The notes below the pieces were generated by a model, which did no database searches, was not told the origin of the DNA, and saw nothing but the letters and a program-made list of their open reading frames with translations. Positions 31,113 to 42,160 of a DNA stretch of 64,000 nucleotides are shown here, piece by piece. The translations under genes were made by a program, and so were the position numbers. Position 1 is the stretch's first letter. The number at the start of each line of letters is the position of its first letter. Source of the DNA: Euglena gracilis (lineage: Eukaryota > Euglenida > Euglenophyceae > Euglenales); NCBI GenBank assembly GCA_039621445.1, contig CP154954.1, positions 32,403,455 to 32,467,454 on the forward strand, written 5' to 3'.

Positions 31113-34100
31113 ATTTTCTTTCAGCACAGGTCTAACCACTGACTGGCACCGCACAACACTTTACAGTGATCAGTATGTTTTTGTGGTTTGTTTGTGGCTT
31201 TGTGATTTTTGTTTCATACTTCTCATGGTGATCTGGTGTTGGAGGCAGATGCACAATCAGCCAGAATATAAATCTGGATTTTCAGTTCACAGAGTTTGGC
31301 TTATGGGAAAACAGCCAAGTCAAACATTTTGAATCTGGTTTCTGGGGTGCATGTTTTTTCCCAGTTGCTTTCCACTTAAATGGAGACGCCCAGCCACGAT
31401 GCTTGGGAATTTCTCCTAGTGTTCAGGCAGCCAGATCAATGATCTTTCATTTTCAGTTTCAGAGTTTTCAGTTTTCGGTTGTCCCAAATGTCATTTGGGG
31501 TGGGGCACGATGTTGACCTGTGTCACCATCCTTGACAGGGACAAAACACACATCTCAGGTGGGATTTTCAATTGTGTTTTTTCTGGTCCCTTTTGTCACG
31601 GGACAGTTTTTCCAGAGAGAAACTTCACCCCGGACAAGGACACATGTTGGAGAATCGGCACAGTTTTTGAGATTTTTCAGTCCAGTTTCATTGTGGTTTT
31701 CGAGTGTGGCAGCCCAGCAGTCCTGTGGCAGGTTTTATCTGGGTTTTTACCAAGTCCTGAGGCAGGGGAGACCTCTAATGGACCACTCGAACCAAAACGT
31801 TTTTCGGGAAAGCGCGCAAAGAGGGGTTCCAAGGGTGGGGCTAGACCCAGGCCAGGAATAAACACCCCTGTGGCCACCCATCTAAGGGCTCAGGATACAG
31901 TTTTCAGTTTTTCAGTCTTGGGAACCAAGGTGGATTAACCCCAGGAGGAAAAGACACCCCTGAGGAAAATTCATTTACGGGCCCATCATCATTTGGTCCA
32001 GTTTTTCAGTGAAAAATCTGTTGATCTGTGGGTTGCACTTTCTGCGGCAATTTTTCAGCTGTGGAGTTTGCTTGAGGGAGAAAAACTCAGAAGTGGGGGA
32101 CGCCTCACAATGCAAAACTCCTGAGGGTAATTTTTACAGTTTGAGGGTTGTTGTAGCAGTTTTCGTGTAACCCATTTGATGGATCAAGATCAGATTTTCA
32201 GTGCCGTTTCCTGGTTCAGAGTTCAGTGGTTTTTCAGTGAGGAAATTCAGAAATCTGCCTTCTGTGTTGCCAGTGGTGAATTTTGCGTGCGTGTGTGTGT
32301 CCTTTGTCATGCAGGTTTTGCAAGCAATCAAGCAATCAATCACGAAATGAAGGAGCAAAGCAGTCAAATTATCAAGGATTTTGACTGAATTTATTGAATT
32401 CAAGGATTTCAACAAAGAAATGACTTCAAAGACTGGGATTGTGAACATTGGAAGAACAATGACATTTATGAGACCCAAGCAATTGAATCACAGGATTACG
32501 ATTGTCATGATTACAACTGTGGATTGTTTATGGAATCACAGAATGGTGGATGTATTTATTTTACTCAAGTGCTGTGAAGCGTAATGTGGCTGACCCCAAA
32601 GCGCCTGCAGTGGGCAGTGACCCGATGCACGGCCAGGTCCAGGCCCAGGTTGGCACAGCACTGAATCAGATTTTTCATGGTTTTGGATCTCAGGATTTTG
32701 CTTGTGGTTTGGAGCCATTTTTTCTCCCTCCTCGTGCAGCTGGGGGGGGGGGGGGCTGCGTTGAGCCCTGTTTTTTGTTGGTGTGGTGGATCAAAATCAG
32801 TTTTGGCTTTACGGTTGGAATTTTTTGACTCAGAATTGGATACCCTGTGAGACGTTTGGGTGGGGACAGGAATGCGTCATTTTGTGACCGTGTTTGTTTT
32901 GGTCATACCCCAGATATGTCGGGGTTTGATGAAATTTCCATTGTTCCCATTTTATTTGTCGAATGAGGATTCTGATTTTGCAGCCAGGAATTTTTAACCC
33001 ATGGCCCTCCCCACATTGGTTGACGGTGGGGGGGGGCGACATTGTGAAGGCCCGTCCTTTGACATGTATGAGATTTCAGCCGGTTTGGATATTACGGCCC
33101 AGGTTTGTGATTTTTTTGTTTGGAGGCTGAAGCCAGATTGACCCCATGGCCCCATGTGACTGGGGGGGGGCAGCGAAAAATCGCTTTGGCTGAGAAAATT
33201 GGATTTGAATTTTCAGTATTTTTGAGTTTGCCATGTCATTTGACCATTTGACCCCCATTGCCCCGTGTGATTGGGGGGGGGGGGGGGCAGTTAATTTTAA
33301 TTGGCAAGCCGAATTGGTCCGTTTTACGGCTGTGAATTGGTTGAGCTGGGCTGGATGGCCTGGCCCCTCGGTGTGCTGCTGGATGTTGCTTCTGTTGGGT
33401 TGGTTGCTCTCGGTTGGACTTTGTTTGTTGTACGAGGCAGTTGGAATTTTGGATCTTGTTGAGGGCTTTTGTAGGCCCTGGGTTGGACTCAGATTTTTGA
33501 ATTTTTGAGGATTTTTGTTGCTGGAGGATTTTTACACAAAGAGTTGGAAAAAACCTGGGATTTTGATAATTTTTCTGGTGGGTGGCAAAACGAGTTGGAG
33601 TTTTAGAACTCAGTTTTTTGATTCGGTTGGATTATGGACATTCGTCAAAGGCATTTTTTCCATGGAACACAGCTTGGAGGCATCCGAACTCGGGGGGGGG
33701 GACCCTGGACCGGAGATGACCCCTCCTCCGTCCAAAGGCCCTGGTGTGGGCCAATGAAAAAAAGAAACCCAGCCACGTGGGCATTAAAGCCCTGTGACAT
33801 AGTGGCTGAGGGCCAATGTGAAGCCCTGTTTTCTTTGCGTTCAAAAAAGTCGGCCCAGTCATTTTCGGTTAAAATGCATGACAAGGAAGTAAGCGTGCAC
33901 ACACACACAACACACAACCGCACATGAACCCGCACACCCATTGTACACTATTCCCGCCGTATATACCCGTCTTACCCTCTCACCATTGCACCCATTCACC
34001 TTCAGCCTTTTCCTTACCCTTTCTGTCCCGAATTGGAAAGGAATGCCTGGGTTTCTCTTTTTTTTTCCCCACACAAGTTGTTTTCTGAGGCACTGTTGGC

Positions 34101-34538
34101 CAAAGTCCCTGATTTTTTTTAAAAAAAAATAGACAAATGAAGTTTCACACAATGAAAGCTGCCAAAAAGGATTATCACCAAGGGGGCAGCGTGGGACTTA
34201 GGCCTTGGGGTGGAGTGCCCAGAGTTTGTTTCGTTTGGAATCGTTTTTCAGATTTATGTTCAAAGACCCGTTTCCCCATGCTTGTCGGAGGAAAGGGGTG
34301 GGGGGGGCTTCCCCCGAAGACCTGATTTTTCCAGAGTCCCCCAAGGTGCCCGATATTATGGCTGGGGGGGGGGTCGACTCGTAACACCGATGTTAAAAAA
34401 AAAAAAAAACCGACAGGACCCGTTTCAAAAAAAAACAGAATTTTCGCCCCCCACAAAAAAAAATCATTTTCACTCTCCCCGGTTTTGTTCGGGGGGGGGG
34501 CAGAAAAACGGGTCCGACTAACGTCACAAGGGAGGGGG
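31113..34538 (+). other. Non-coding half of unit 4
   Basis: Same layout. A candidate acceptor near 32,314 is followed by an open stretch ending IKDFD-stop at 32,388. G runs at fixed positions, a CA-rich tract (33,896-33,940) and a promoter-like region precede unit 5. Confidence 0.55.
33960..33966 (+). promoter_or_regulatory. TATA-like box upstream of unit 5 gene
   Basis: TATATAC in the same context as the TATA box at 28852 (CCCGCCG before, CCGTCTTACCC after). Confidence 0.4.
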
Positions 34539-34924
34539 TGTCGGCTGCCGCTGGCGTCGGCAGCCAAAAATTTCCCAGAAAATTCCCAAAAACCCCTGGT
34601 AGGAATATCCAAGGCAAGTCAACCGCCACGCGAGTGGAATTGGAACCCCAGCAAATTCCAGCAAGAATTTGAGAATTTGATTTGAGGATCACAGAAGTAG
34701 AAACGTCAATTGAGAATTGAAGAATCAAAAGAATCAATTCAATTATTCCAAGAAACCAAGGCATTGCTTTCCAACCTGATCTCCTATCCCAAGCAGCAGG
34801 TTTTCTGAACCCAGGTACTCCCAACCCTCCAAGTCAGGTTTGTCTTGTGCTGCTGATTTGCTCACCTAAGTAGGTGGGTTGGTTTTTGTCTTTGTGGATT
34901 CATCCTGAAAGTTCTAGTTGGAAA

Positions 34925-35896
34925 ATGGGAAAAAACCAACAATGGAGGGGAAAAACGATCCTACGCGGGGCAACGAGGGACCCTGGGTCGGGGGGGCACA
35001 CCTCACCCCCATTACCGCCTGTGGATTTGTTTGAAAACGGGGCCCAACTTACCAAAGGCCCTGGCCTGAGCCCACCAGGGCCAGAAAAAGGGATTTGTGG
35101 CCCCAGCGAAAGCAGCCCCCCCGGGCGAGCAGGGTCCCCCAAGCCCCCCAACATGGTACGCAGAGGTGGCTTCACTGACTCCGTCAGTGAAGAATTTTTG
35201 GAATCAGTCGATGACAAATCTCAATTGCAAAGTCTTCCAGTGGAAGTTCTGCAGGGTTTGTTCAAGGTTGGTGTTCTGTGGGCTTTAATTGTGGGTTCTC
35301 CTGACGATCCAGTGCAATGCACACTGAAAAGTTTGGAATGCAGAATAAATCACATTGAAAAATTTTGGCAGGCTTTGTCACGTGAGCCCAGCCACTCAGA
35401 GGGACAGGACACAGAAACAGATTTTTTGACTCGAAACTCAAAGTGGATTATTAACAAGATTCAGTCCCTGAATGTTGAGGGCGAGGCTCTGACGAAACAG
35501 CTGAAAGAAGTGACAGATTCATTGGAAAGGCAGAAATGGAAAAATGGAAGGTTGACTGAGCAAATTAAAATGTTGGAACTGCAAATCACCGAAACGTTGC
35601 AGCCCAGTGAACTGAAATTACCAAGTCCAGAAAATTTTGTGTCTGTGAACCTGAATTCTGGACATGTCACAAATTTGCAGCCGTCATCAGCGTCTTCTGA
35701 AAAATCTTCCTCAGATTTTGCCGCACAGCCAAGAAAATTCAGACAGACGAAAAAATTCTGGAGGCCTGTCAAAAACAGTTGGAATGACTTTCAATTTTCG
35801 AGACCAAGTTGGTTTCATGATTGGTGGGCTTGGGACTCGTACACAAATCCCTGGAACAGCTGGGGGTGGTTTCCACCGAATCAATGGTGGTGGTGA
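34925..35896 (+). CDS. Trp-tail coiled-coil protein, unit 5 (divergent paralogue)
   Basis: 323 codons from ATG 34925 (MGKNQQWRGKTILRG). The Pro-rich N-terminus, MVRRGGFTDSVSEEF and the C-terminal third match the other units. The middle is different: after ESVDDK the sequence reads SQLQSLPVEVLQGLFKVGV and continues into another helical region (LTKQLKEVTDSLERQKWKNG) that still precedes LEL-QITE and the Trp tail (WDSYTNPWNSWGWF to QWWW). The CQSCK segment is absent. The exchange keeps the reading frame, which argues for a true paralogue. Confidence 0.65.
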   Translation: MGKNQQWRGKTILRGATRDPGSGGHTSPPLPPVDLFENGAQLTKGPGLSPPGPEKGICGPSESSPPGRAGSPKPPNMVRRGGFTDSVSEEFLESVDDKSQLQSLPVEVLQGLFKVGVLWALIVGSPDDPVQCTLKSLECRINHIEKFWQALSREPSHSEGQDTETDFLTRNSKWIINKIQSLNVEGEALTKQLKEVTDSLERQKWKNGRLTEQIKMLELQITETLQPSELKLPSPENFVSVNLNSGHVTNLQPSSASSEKSSSDFAAQPRKFRQTKKFWRPVKNSWNDFQFSRPSWFHDWWAWDSYTNPWNSWGWFPPNQWWW

Positions 35897-36961
35897 TTAT
35901 CTTTCAGCATAGGTCTAACCACTGACTGGCACCGCACAGCACTTTACAGTGATCAGTATGCTTTTGTGGTTTGTTTGTGGCTTTGTGATTTTTGTTTCGT
36001 ACTTCCTTTGTGTGATCTGGTCGGAGGCAGATGCGTAATCAGCCAGAAGTTTAAATCTGGATTTTCAGTTCACAGAGTTTGGCTTATGGAAAAACTGCCA
36101 AGTCAAACATTTTTGAATCTGGTTTCTGGGGTGCATGTTTCTCCCCAGTTGCTTTCCACTTAAATGGAGACGCCCAGCCACGATGCTTGGGAATTTCTCC
36201 TAGTGTTCAGGCAGCCAGATCAACGATATTCAGTTTCAGAGTTTTCAGTTTTCGGTTGTCCCAAATGTCATTTGGGGTGGGGCACGGCATTGACATGTGT
36301 CACCATCCCCGACGGGGACAAATCAGACATTTCAGGTTGGAATTTTGGTTTGTGTTTTTGCTGGTCCTTTTTGTCACGGGACAGTTTTTCCAGAGAGAAA
36401 CTTACCCCCGGACAGGGACATACGTTGGAGAATCGGCACAGTTTTTTGGGATTTTTCAGTCCAGTTTCATTGTGGTTTTCGAGTGTGGCAGCCCAGCAGT
36501 CCTGTGGCAGGTTTTATCTGGGTTTTTGCCAAGTCCTGAGGTGGATGGGAGACCTCTGATGACCACTCGAACCAAAAAGTTTTCGGGAAAGCGCGCAAAG
36601 AGGGGTTCCAAGGGTGGGGCTAGACCCAGGCAAGGAATAAACACCCCTGTGGCCACCCATCTAAGGGCTCAGGAAAGGTTTCAATTTTCAGTCTTGGGAA
36701 CCAAGGTGGATTAACCCCAGGAGGAAAAGACACCCCTGAGGAAAATTCATTTACGGGCCCATCATCATTTGGTCCAGTTTTTCAGTGAAAAATCTGTTGA
36801 TCTGTGGGTTGCACTTTCTGCGGCAATTTTTCAGCTGTGGAGTTTGCTTGAGGGAGAAAAACTCAGAAGTGGGGGACGCCTCACAATGCAAAACTCCTGA
36901 GGGTAATTTTTACAGTTTGAGGGTTGTTGGAGCAGTTTTCGTGTAACCCATTTGATGGATT
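35897..36961 (+). other. Truncated non-coding half of unit 5
   Basis: Follows the other units (TCTAACCACTGACTGGCACC, GGGGTGGGGCACGGCATTG and so on) until CCATTTGATGGAT at about 36,960. There it joins X2 sequence (GGATGTCTACCGCGG). The break is sharp and has a few bases of shared sequence (GGAT/GATG). Confidence 0.7.
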
Positions 36962-37769
36962 GGATGTCTACCGCGGTCGGTTTCCCGTCTTGCCATGTTG
37001 CCAGCAACAGGTCCGCTGGTCGCAGGGAGGCGTCTGGCTGGTTTGGTACTGGCACCTCGCGTTGGACACTCTGGCCGTTCGCGGGCAGGAGGTTGAATAA
37101 GGCTTCCTGAACGGCGTTGTGTCGGCTTGCAAAGTTGTTCCGAATGCAGCACATGTCGTGATCCCCGTGGATGTCTGCCACAGAATGGCACCCCGCGCAC
37201 GTGGTTGGCGTGTCAGCCAGGGGCAGCCCAAGCCACCACTTTAGGCCAAGGCAGTAGTCGGCGGGCTCAATCACCGTGTGCAGAGCCTCATTGGGGGCTG
37301 CTGCCATCCAGCCGTGGCCGATACCGTTGAGCTGTTCCATAAGACGTGTCTGGTCCCTTGCAGACCACGTGGCGATGAGGGCGTCCACATGGGCCTTGGA
37401 TAGTTGGGTCTGCCACCATTTCTGCGAGGTGTCATTTGCCGATGCAGAGGCGAAGGCTGCTGATGCTGTCAGCCGGTTGCTCTCAGGGTGACGGGTGCCG
37501 AGGACGGAACCAAGGTCACTGGCGGCTTGCTGGCAGAGCCGGTCGTCCGGGGCGGCCGCGTAGCTTGGACATGCGACCCGCTTATGTCCATGTGTGTAGA
37601 ACTGGCACAGGGCGGCGGTACGGGCTGCTGCTTGGTGGGAGGCGGGAATACGAAGGCCACACCCACCTTGTGACAGCGGTAGCGAGGCCTGCAGGCGGTG
37701 GTCTGTGCTGAGGGCTTGGCCGATGATGTCCTCAAAGGCACCGAAGATCGTCTCACTGCACCGAATCAC
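36962..37769 (-). pseudogene. RT thumb, knuckle and endonuclease start of X2
   Basis: Identical in layout to X1 (LPLSQGGCGLRIP, CAGCHSVADIHGDHDMCC, LRPADLLLATWQDGKPTAVD). The frame stops being homologous right after AVDI, where the array sequence begins. The open frame continues to 36,831 only by chance. Confidence 0.8.
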
Positions 37770-38635
37770 TTCACCCTGCGCCTGGTAGGGATCAGAGGCG
37801 CGCAGGAGGTGGTTAACTCTGCAGCCGTCCAGTCAAGACCTCAGGATGTGGTGCGCCAGCTGGGGGTCAGTGACCGAGGTGACTAGGTCCGCAGCCTGAT
37901 CCAGCTTGGTTGTTGCCTCCGTCCATGCTGCCACTGTGTGCCCTGCCGTGGTTGGGAAGTCGACGGGGCAGCCCAGGACAGTGATCCCAGAGCCCTCGAC
38001 CCAGGGTACAACTTGAACCTTCTCGCGGTCAGGGAGTGCGCCAGCAGCCGGACCCCATACGACGCATTTCGCCGGGTTCAATTGGACCCCGTTGCGTGCG
38101 CCTTCGGTCCGCAGGAACTCGAGGCACTTCTGCAAAGCCCAGGGCTGACCGACAAGCACCCCATCATCCAGGTACCATGAGGACCAGAGCAACTCTGCTT
38201 GCTGGCTGATGGTCTCGCTGATGGTGTGGAGGCCCACTGCAAAGCCGATGGGTCCCAGGGGGCAACGCTGGTGTGTGCCTCTCGTGGAGTGGAGCACGCG
38301 TCCTCCGCTGAACAACGGTGCCGGCTGGCCGTAGGCGAAGCGCAGGTAGTTGAAAAGCGCTGGAGTGCGCGTTTGCGCTTCTTGTAGAAGGACATTTCTG
38401 TCCGGTGTGTTGAAGGCGTTCTTCAGGTCCACCTGAAGAATGGCCCAGTTCCCCTGCGGATCCAGTTTCCGGACCAGACTTTGGGTTGCCATGGCGACGG
38501 ATTCGGACGCATTGGGGACCCCAACCCCTACCTGCAGGGGACTCAGCCGGCCCACTTAGTCCTTGGCGGCGCTGGTGTGTAGGAGGGCTTTCCCAACCAA
38601 TCGCCGAAGGGGAATCGCGCTTACCTGCCGTGACT
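37770..38635 (-). pseudogene. RT core of X2
   Basis: Contains SPLQVGVGVPNASE, ILQVDLKNAFNTPDRN (one codon block longer than in X1, which has a small deletion), WYLDDGVLVG (38163-38174) and the segment to HILRS. The next codon is TGA where other elements have the Cys of CLDxC(K/R)V. Confidence 0.8.
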
Positions 38636-38639
38636 CCCC

Positions 38640-39595
38640 GGTGCACCGTGGACCACATTATGATCAACCTGGTGGACAACTCCCCTATTGCCGAGCGCCC
38701 ACCAAGACGGGCCGAGGGAGCCTCTTGTCCTGCGGGGACATTGAAAGCAACCCAGGTCCGCCGGGAGGCAGAAAGAGGTCAGCCACGTCGGTTGTCGTGT
38801 CCGCGGAGGCGCCTCGTGACAGCACAAAACGATTTAGCACACCCAGCTGACGACACACCCGCGGCTGTGGTGGTCGACCAAAGCGGAAAGAACTCTGACC
38901 TCCGTCACGGTGGCCCGCCTGGAATCACCATCCCGCCCCAGCCGGCCAACCTCCAGGAGGTCTTCCTCTGCCGCGCAAACACGGTCCTTCATGTGCCTGC
39001 GGCCAACCAACGTGACGTCTCCGAGACCCTCTCCAATGTCATAGAGGAATACGTCAGCAGGCCAACCATGGACAGCCTCTTCGCCACCCTCGCCTTCCCC
39101 AAACTGGTGCTTCGGACAGTCCAAAGTGCGGGGCGTGAGGCCGATGAGGACATCTCCACCGCGATCAGGCGGCGCGTCCAACTGTTCCGGCAAGGGGACA
39201 ATGGAACGCTGATGACAGAGCTGAGAAACGCCACCCGCCTCCCACCAGCGTCCATCGAGACGCGGGCAGCCAAAAGAGCACGCACCGAGCCCGCCGCCAT
39301 ACCGGCCGCTGTTCTCCGCCGTGCCCGCACGTTGGTGGGGGAAGGGGCCCCTGCGAAGGCCCTGCAAGTTCTCCTGTTCGAAGGAACCCACCGCTCTTCC
39401 GATCCGGCTGTCTGGGTCAAACTGCAGGAGTTGCATCCCGCTGGACGCCCAGTAAGCCTCGATGCGCTGCCCGGCGAAGTACCACCGTTCCCGGATGGTA
39501 AACAGGTGCGGTGGAAGGAGCTCCTCAGGGACGCAATACTCCGTTTCCCCCGGACCTCCTCGCCGGGCCCTTCTTGTTTGCGCCCTTGCGCCTTG
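38640..39595 (+). pseudogene. Inverted 5' part of X2 with 2A motif
   Basis: Same order as in X1: LLSCGDIESNPGP (38722-38760), VFLCRANTVLHVPAANQRDV, RRARTLVGEGAPAKALQVLL, SSPGPSCLRP. Only a few substitutions separate it from X1. Confidence 0.75.
38722..38760 (+). other. 2A ribosome-skipping motif, X2
   Basis: LLSCGDIESNPGP, identical to X1. Confidence 0.85.
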
Positions 39596-39642
39596 CCGCC
39601 TTATTTTTTTTTTGGATTACTCTGGTGTGCTGGGTTAGGCCG

Positions 39643-40239
39643 AAGTCCTGTGCGGGTGAGAGTAATGCACATACCAAGTTCTCAAGGAGGGAGGGGGGGA
39701 GAATCGAGGGTGAGGTGAAGGGCGGTGAAGGGCACAGTACGGAGGGGGGATTGCGAGTGTGAGAGGAAAGTGTACAGCGGCTGGGAAGGTTCAATGGAAC
39801 GGCCATGGAGACTGTTGAGTGTTGAGGTTGTGGCAGCGACAAGTTTAGGTTTTGGGGAGTTGGCTCAGGGAAGGCTCTGTTTTCAGTGCGGTAAGGGTTT
39901 GGACGTCATTGTAGACTTGGTCCATTCGTTGCAAGGTGTTTTTTGCTTGTTTTGTGGTTTAATTGGTCTTGTGGTTAGTTATGCGTACGGTTGGCGTGTC
40001 ATGGAGCCTTCGGCCCTGTGGTCAAATTGCTCACTCCGTTTCATATGGGCAATGGGTGGTGGGTTACACCGTTCCAGATGGCTCCGCCACAGTTCCTCAA
40101 GCCTCAGGCGGGCCAGTTCTCTTGCCAATGTCTGACACAGGTTGCTGATGGTTGGGTACCTTTGTTTACTTTTTTGACAAGTTGTGGATGGTTTAAGGAC
40201 AATTTTTTGTTCTGGGTCTAGGGGTCGTAGTGGTCTTCT
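39643..40239 (-). other. 3' region of E1 including an F-like C-terminal relict
   Basis: Downstream of the stop at 40,240, the minus strand at about 40,140-40,022 reads like the last codons of F (TTGGCAAGAGAA..GGCCCGCC, then GCGGAGCCATCTGGA and CCCACCACCCAT). The rest, ending in the complement of GCCGAAGTCCTGTGCGGGTG, is non-coding and shared with E2 at 48,418-48,972. E2 lacks about 50 bp near 39,905-39,950. Confidence 0.65.
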
Positions 40240-41919
40240 TTACAGACAATACGGCTGGTGTATGGTGTTGGTTACTTCTGGATCTGTGTCGTTGCCTGCA
40301 TACCGTCCCCAGATTACTTGTCGCGCGATCTCTCGCGCAACAGTGATTGATAGAAGTTGCCATGTGTCTGCTTCAGTTTTGCGTTTTGACCATGCATCTT
40401 GTTGACCGAGGAGAAGTTTCATCAGTGTTGACATTAAGGATAGCGCTTCTTGGCCTAGGCTGCCATAGCAGTCAACAACAAATGGAAGGCAGGTCCACCC
40501 CCTCCTCCCACAGGTGGCGTCATATTTTGAATGCTTTTCTTTCTCTTGGCGTTCATACCATTCAGTTAGTTCAGCTGTGTCACGCAACGGTCTGTACGGT
40601 GCTGCTGTGTGTCTCACTGTGATATCCACTGCTCCAGGACCATTGGCGTCAAGTCTGCTGATGAGGACATCGCCCGGGCGTGTTCTCTCTAGACCTCCTT
40701 GTTCTTTTTTTGCTGTAAACCCAGCATCATGTGCCAGTTGGAACACAAAGTCCTGGATTGCACCATGTCGCCGCGTGATGCCATTTGAGCTGCAGCATAC
40801 AAGGTGATTACCCAGGTTGTCCATTGGCTTGGTGCAGCGTGGGCACGTTGATCCCGTTGGTGGGCAAACTGGTGCTCACAGTGACCACTTTAGAAATCCT
40901 TTGAATTCGGCAGAAGCGACCAATGTTTTCAGTCCAGAGGATGGTGTGACAGAAGCCCAGGCCATTGCGTGGGGCCGCTGTTGGCTTGCGAACCGGACGG
41001 CGTCTTGACCGTGAAGGTTGGAGGATAATACCTTTTGTCGTTGTTTCGCAAAGCATTCACCCCACCACTTCTGTTGAATGTGAGGGCTTTGGGCTTCGTT
41101 CAGGAGTGATACATCCGCGGCCCATGTTTGCGTTGGGGGAGTTCCTTCGAGGATGGATTTGGCAGAGGACAGGCACTCCGCAGTGTCTTTCGGTACTCCT
41201 CGGTCTGCAAGGCCCAGGGTGCGTCTGCCATTGCTGACAAACGTCACAATGCCGGATATACGTGCTGGGAGACGTTCCCGTGATGGGTCCCGAATTCCGA
41301 GTCCGCCATGACGCACGGGTAGGGTGGCCTGAGCCCATTGGTTGTCATCGATTGGGGATCCAACAATGTTGCTCATTGTGTTCCTGATTTCTTTGGTCAA
41401 CAGAGCACATGCGTCATTTGCCTGCCCCAGTTCTGTTGCACGCAGGAGGTCATTAACTTTGCAAGCATCTAGGCAGGTTCGTAAGAGGCAGAACTGAATA
41501 TGGGCTTGCGGCAGGTTCAAAAGGGCCCGGCAAGCTTTCTGCACACCTGTTGCACGTTCAGCCCACACTTCCCCCGCAAAGCCTCCGCTTTGTGGATGGC
41601 ATACCGGGATTCCCAGGGCCCGTATACCAGAATTAGGGGAGTAGTTCACGATTGGGACTGCACGAAGTGGGCTGTTTTGCGGCATTTCAGCACGATTGGC
41701 TTCTGTTGCTGCAGGGCCCCACAGGCGGCATTTTTTTGCGTTGAGGTGTATGCCTAGTAGCGTCCCCTGTCGTTGAATTTCTGTAATTGCTGCATGTAAT
41801 TGTGGGAGGGTTCCCAGGATGTGTCCATCATCCAAATACCACAATTGCAGTGGCACCACGTCTTGCAAGGACTCGACGAGAGATTGCAACGCCAAGGCGA
41901 ATCCGGCTGGGCCACAAGG
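40240..41919 (-). pseudogene. RT palm, thumb, knuckle and endonuclease of E1
   Basis: Reads CGPAGFALALQSLVESLQD, LWYLDDGHILG (catalytic 41827-41838), CRLWGPAATEANR, LPVRHGGLGIRDPSRERLP, QRPHAMAWASVTPSSGLKTL, then TGA where E2 has Gly (WSLGAP). In the same frame it continues through the knuckle, MDNLGNHLVCCSSNG, TRRHGAIQDF and RPGDVLISRLDANGPGAVDI (endonuclease) to HQPYCL. The 5' side is cut by the LTR element at 41,920. Apart from one nonsense codon the catalytic residues are present. Confidence 0.85.
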
Positions 41920-42160
41920 TGAAGGCGGGGGCCCTGGCCCAGATGGCCTTTTCCTTGGCATTGCAATCTCCAATCTGGACTTTTTCAGTGATATCTGAAC
42001 TTGTCCAAAACTTGATCTTTTCTGCCTTCCAACCTTCCCAGATCACTGGCAATAAGATGAAAACAGTACTGAAACTCCACGCAAACAGTACATGACCCTT
42101 GCCACCTGCAAAGTAAGGCAGCAGGATTCAAATTTAAATTAGGATCTGCGCGAACCTACA
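41920..42160 (-). repeat. 3' LTR of the TRIM-like element
   Basis: 241 bp, TGAAGGCG to CCTACA on the plus strand. It differs from its partner by GGACTTTTTC versus GGCCTTTTTC. Confidence 0.9.

Larger units (their letters stand above)
13915..36961 (+). repeat. Tandem array of 4.5 units of about 5.1 kb carrying a Trp-tail gene family
   Basis: Unit starts, defined by TGTCGGCTGCCGCTGGCG, lie at 13915, 19062, 24146, 29429 and 34539, giving lengths of about 5.15, 5.08, 5.28 and 5.11 kb and a final 2.4-kb partial unit. All units are head-to-tail. Units 1 and 2 are nearly identical, 3 and 4 are more diverged, and 5 is most diverged in its gene. Each start has an 8-bp inverted repeat (GGCTGCCG/CGGCAGCC). 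There is no RT, integrase or transposase in a unit, so tandem gene duplication is preferred over transposition. Confidence 0.9.
36962..39600 (-). mobile_element. Retrotransposon X2, 3'-truncated copy of X1
   Basis: Nearly identical to 11,216-13,845 including the 5' inversion, so X1 and X2 descend from one insertion followed by duplication. The 3' part of the element (endonuclease C-terminus, UTR and tail) is missing because of the array junction at 36,962. Confidence 0.85.

Noticed and set aside
13915-36961. Array considered as nested LTR retrotransposons
   Set aside because: No RT, integrase or protease in any unit, no TG...CA long terminal repeats and no target duplications at unit borders.
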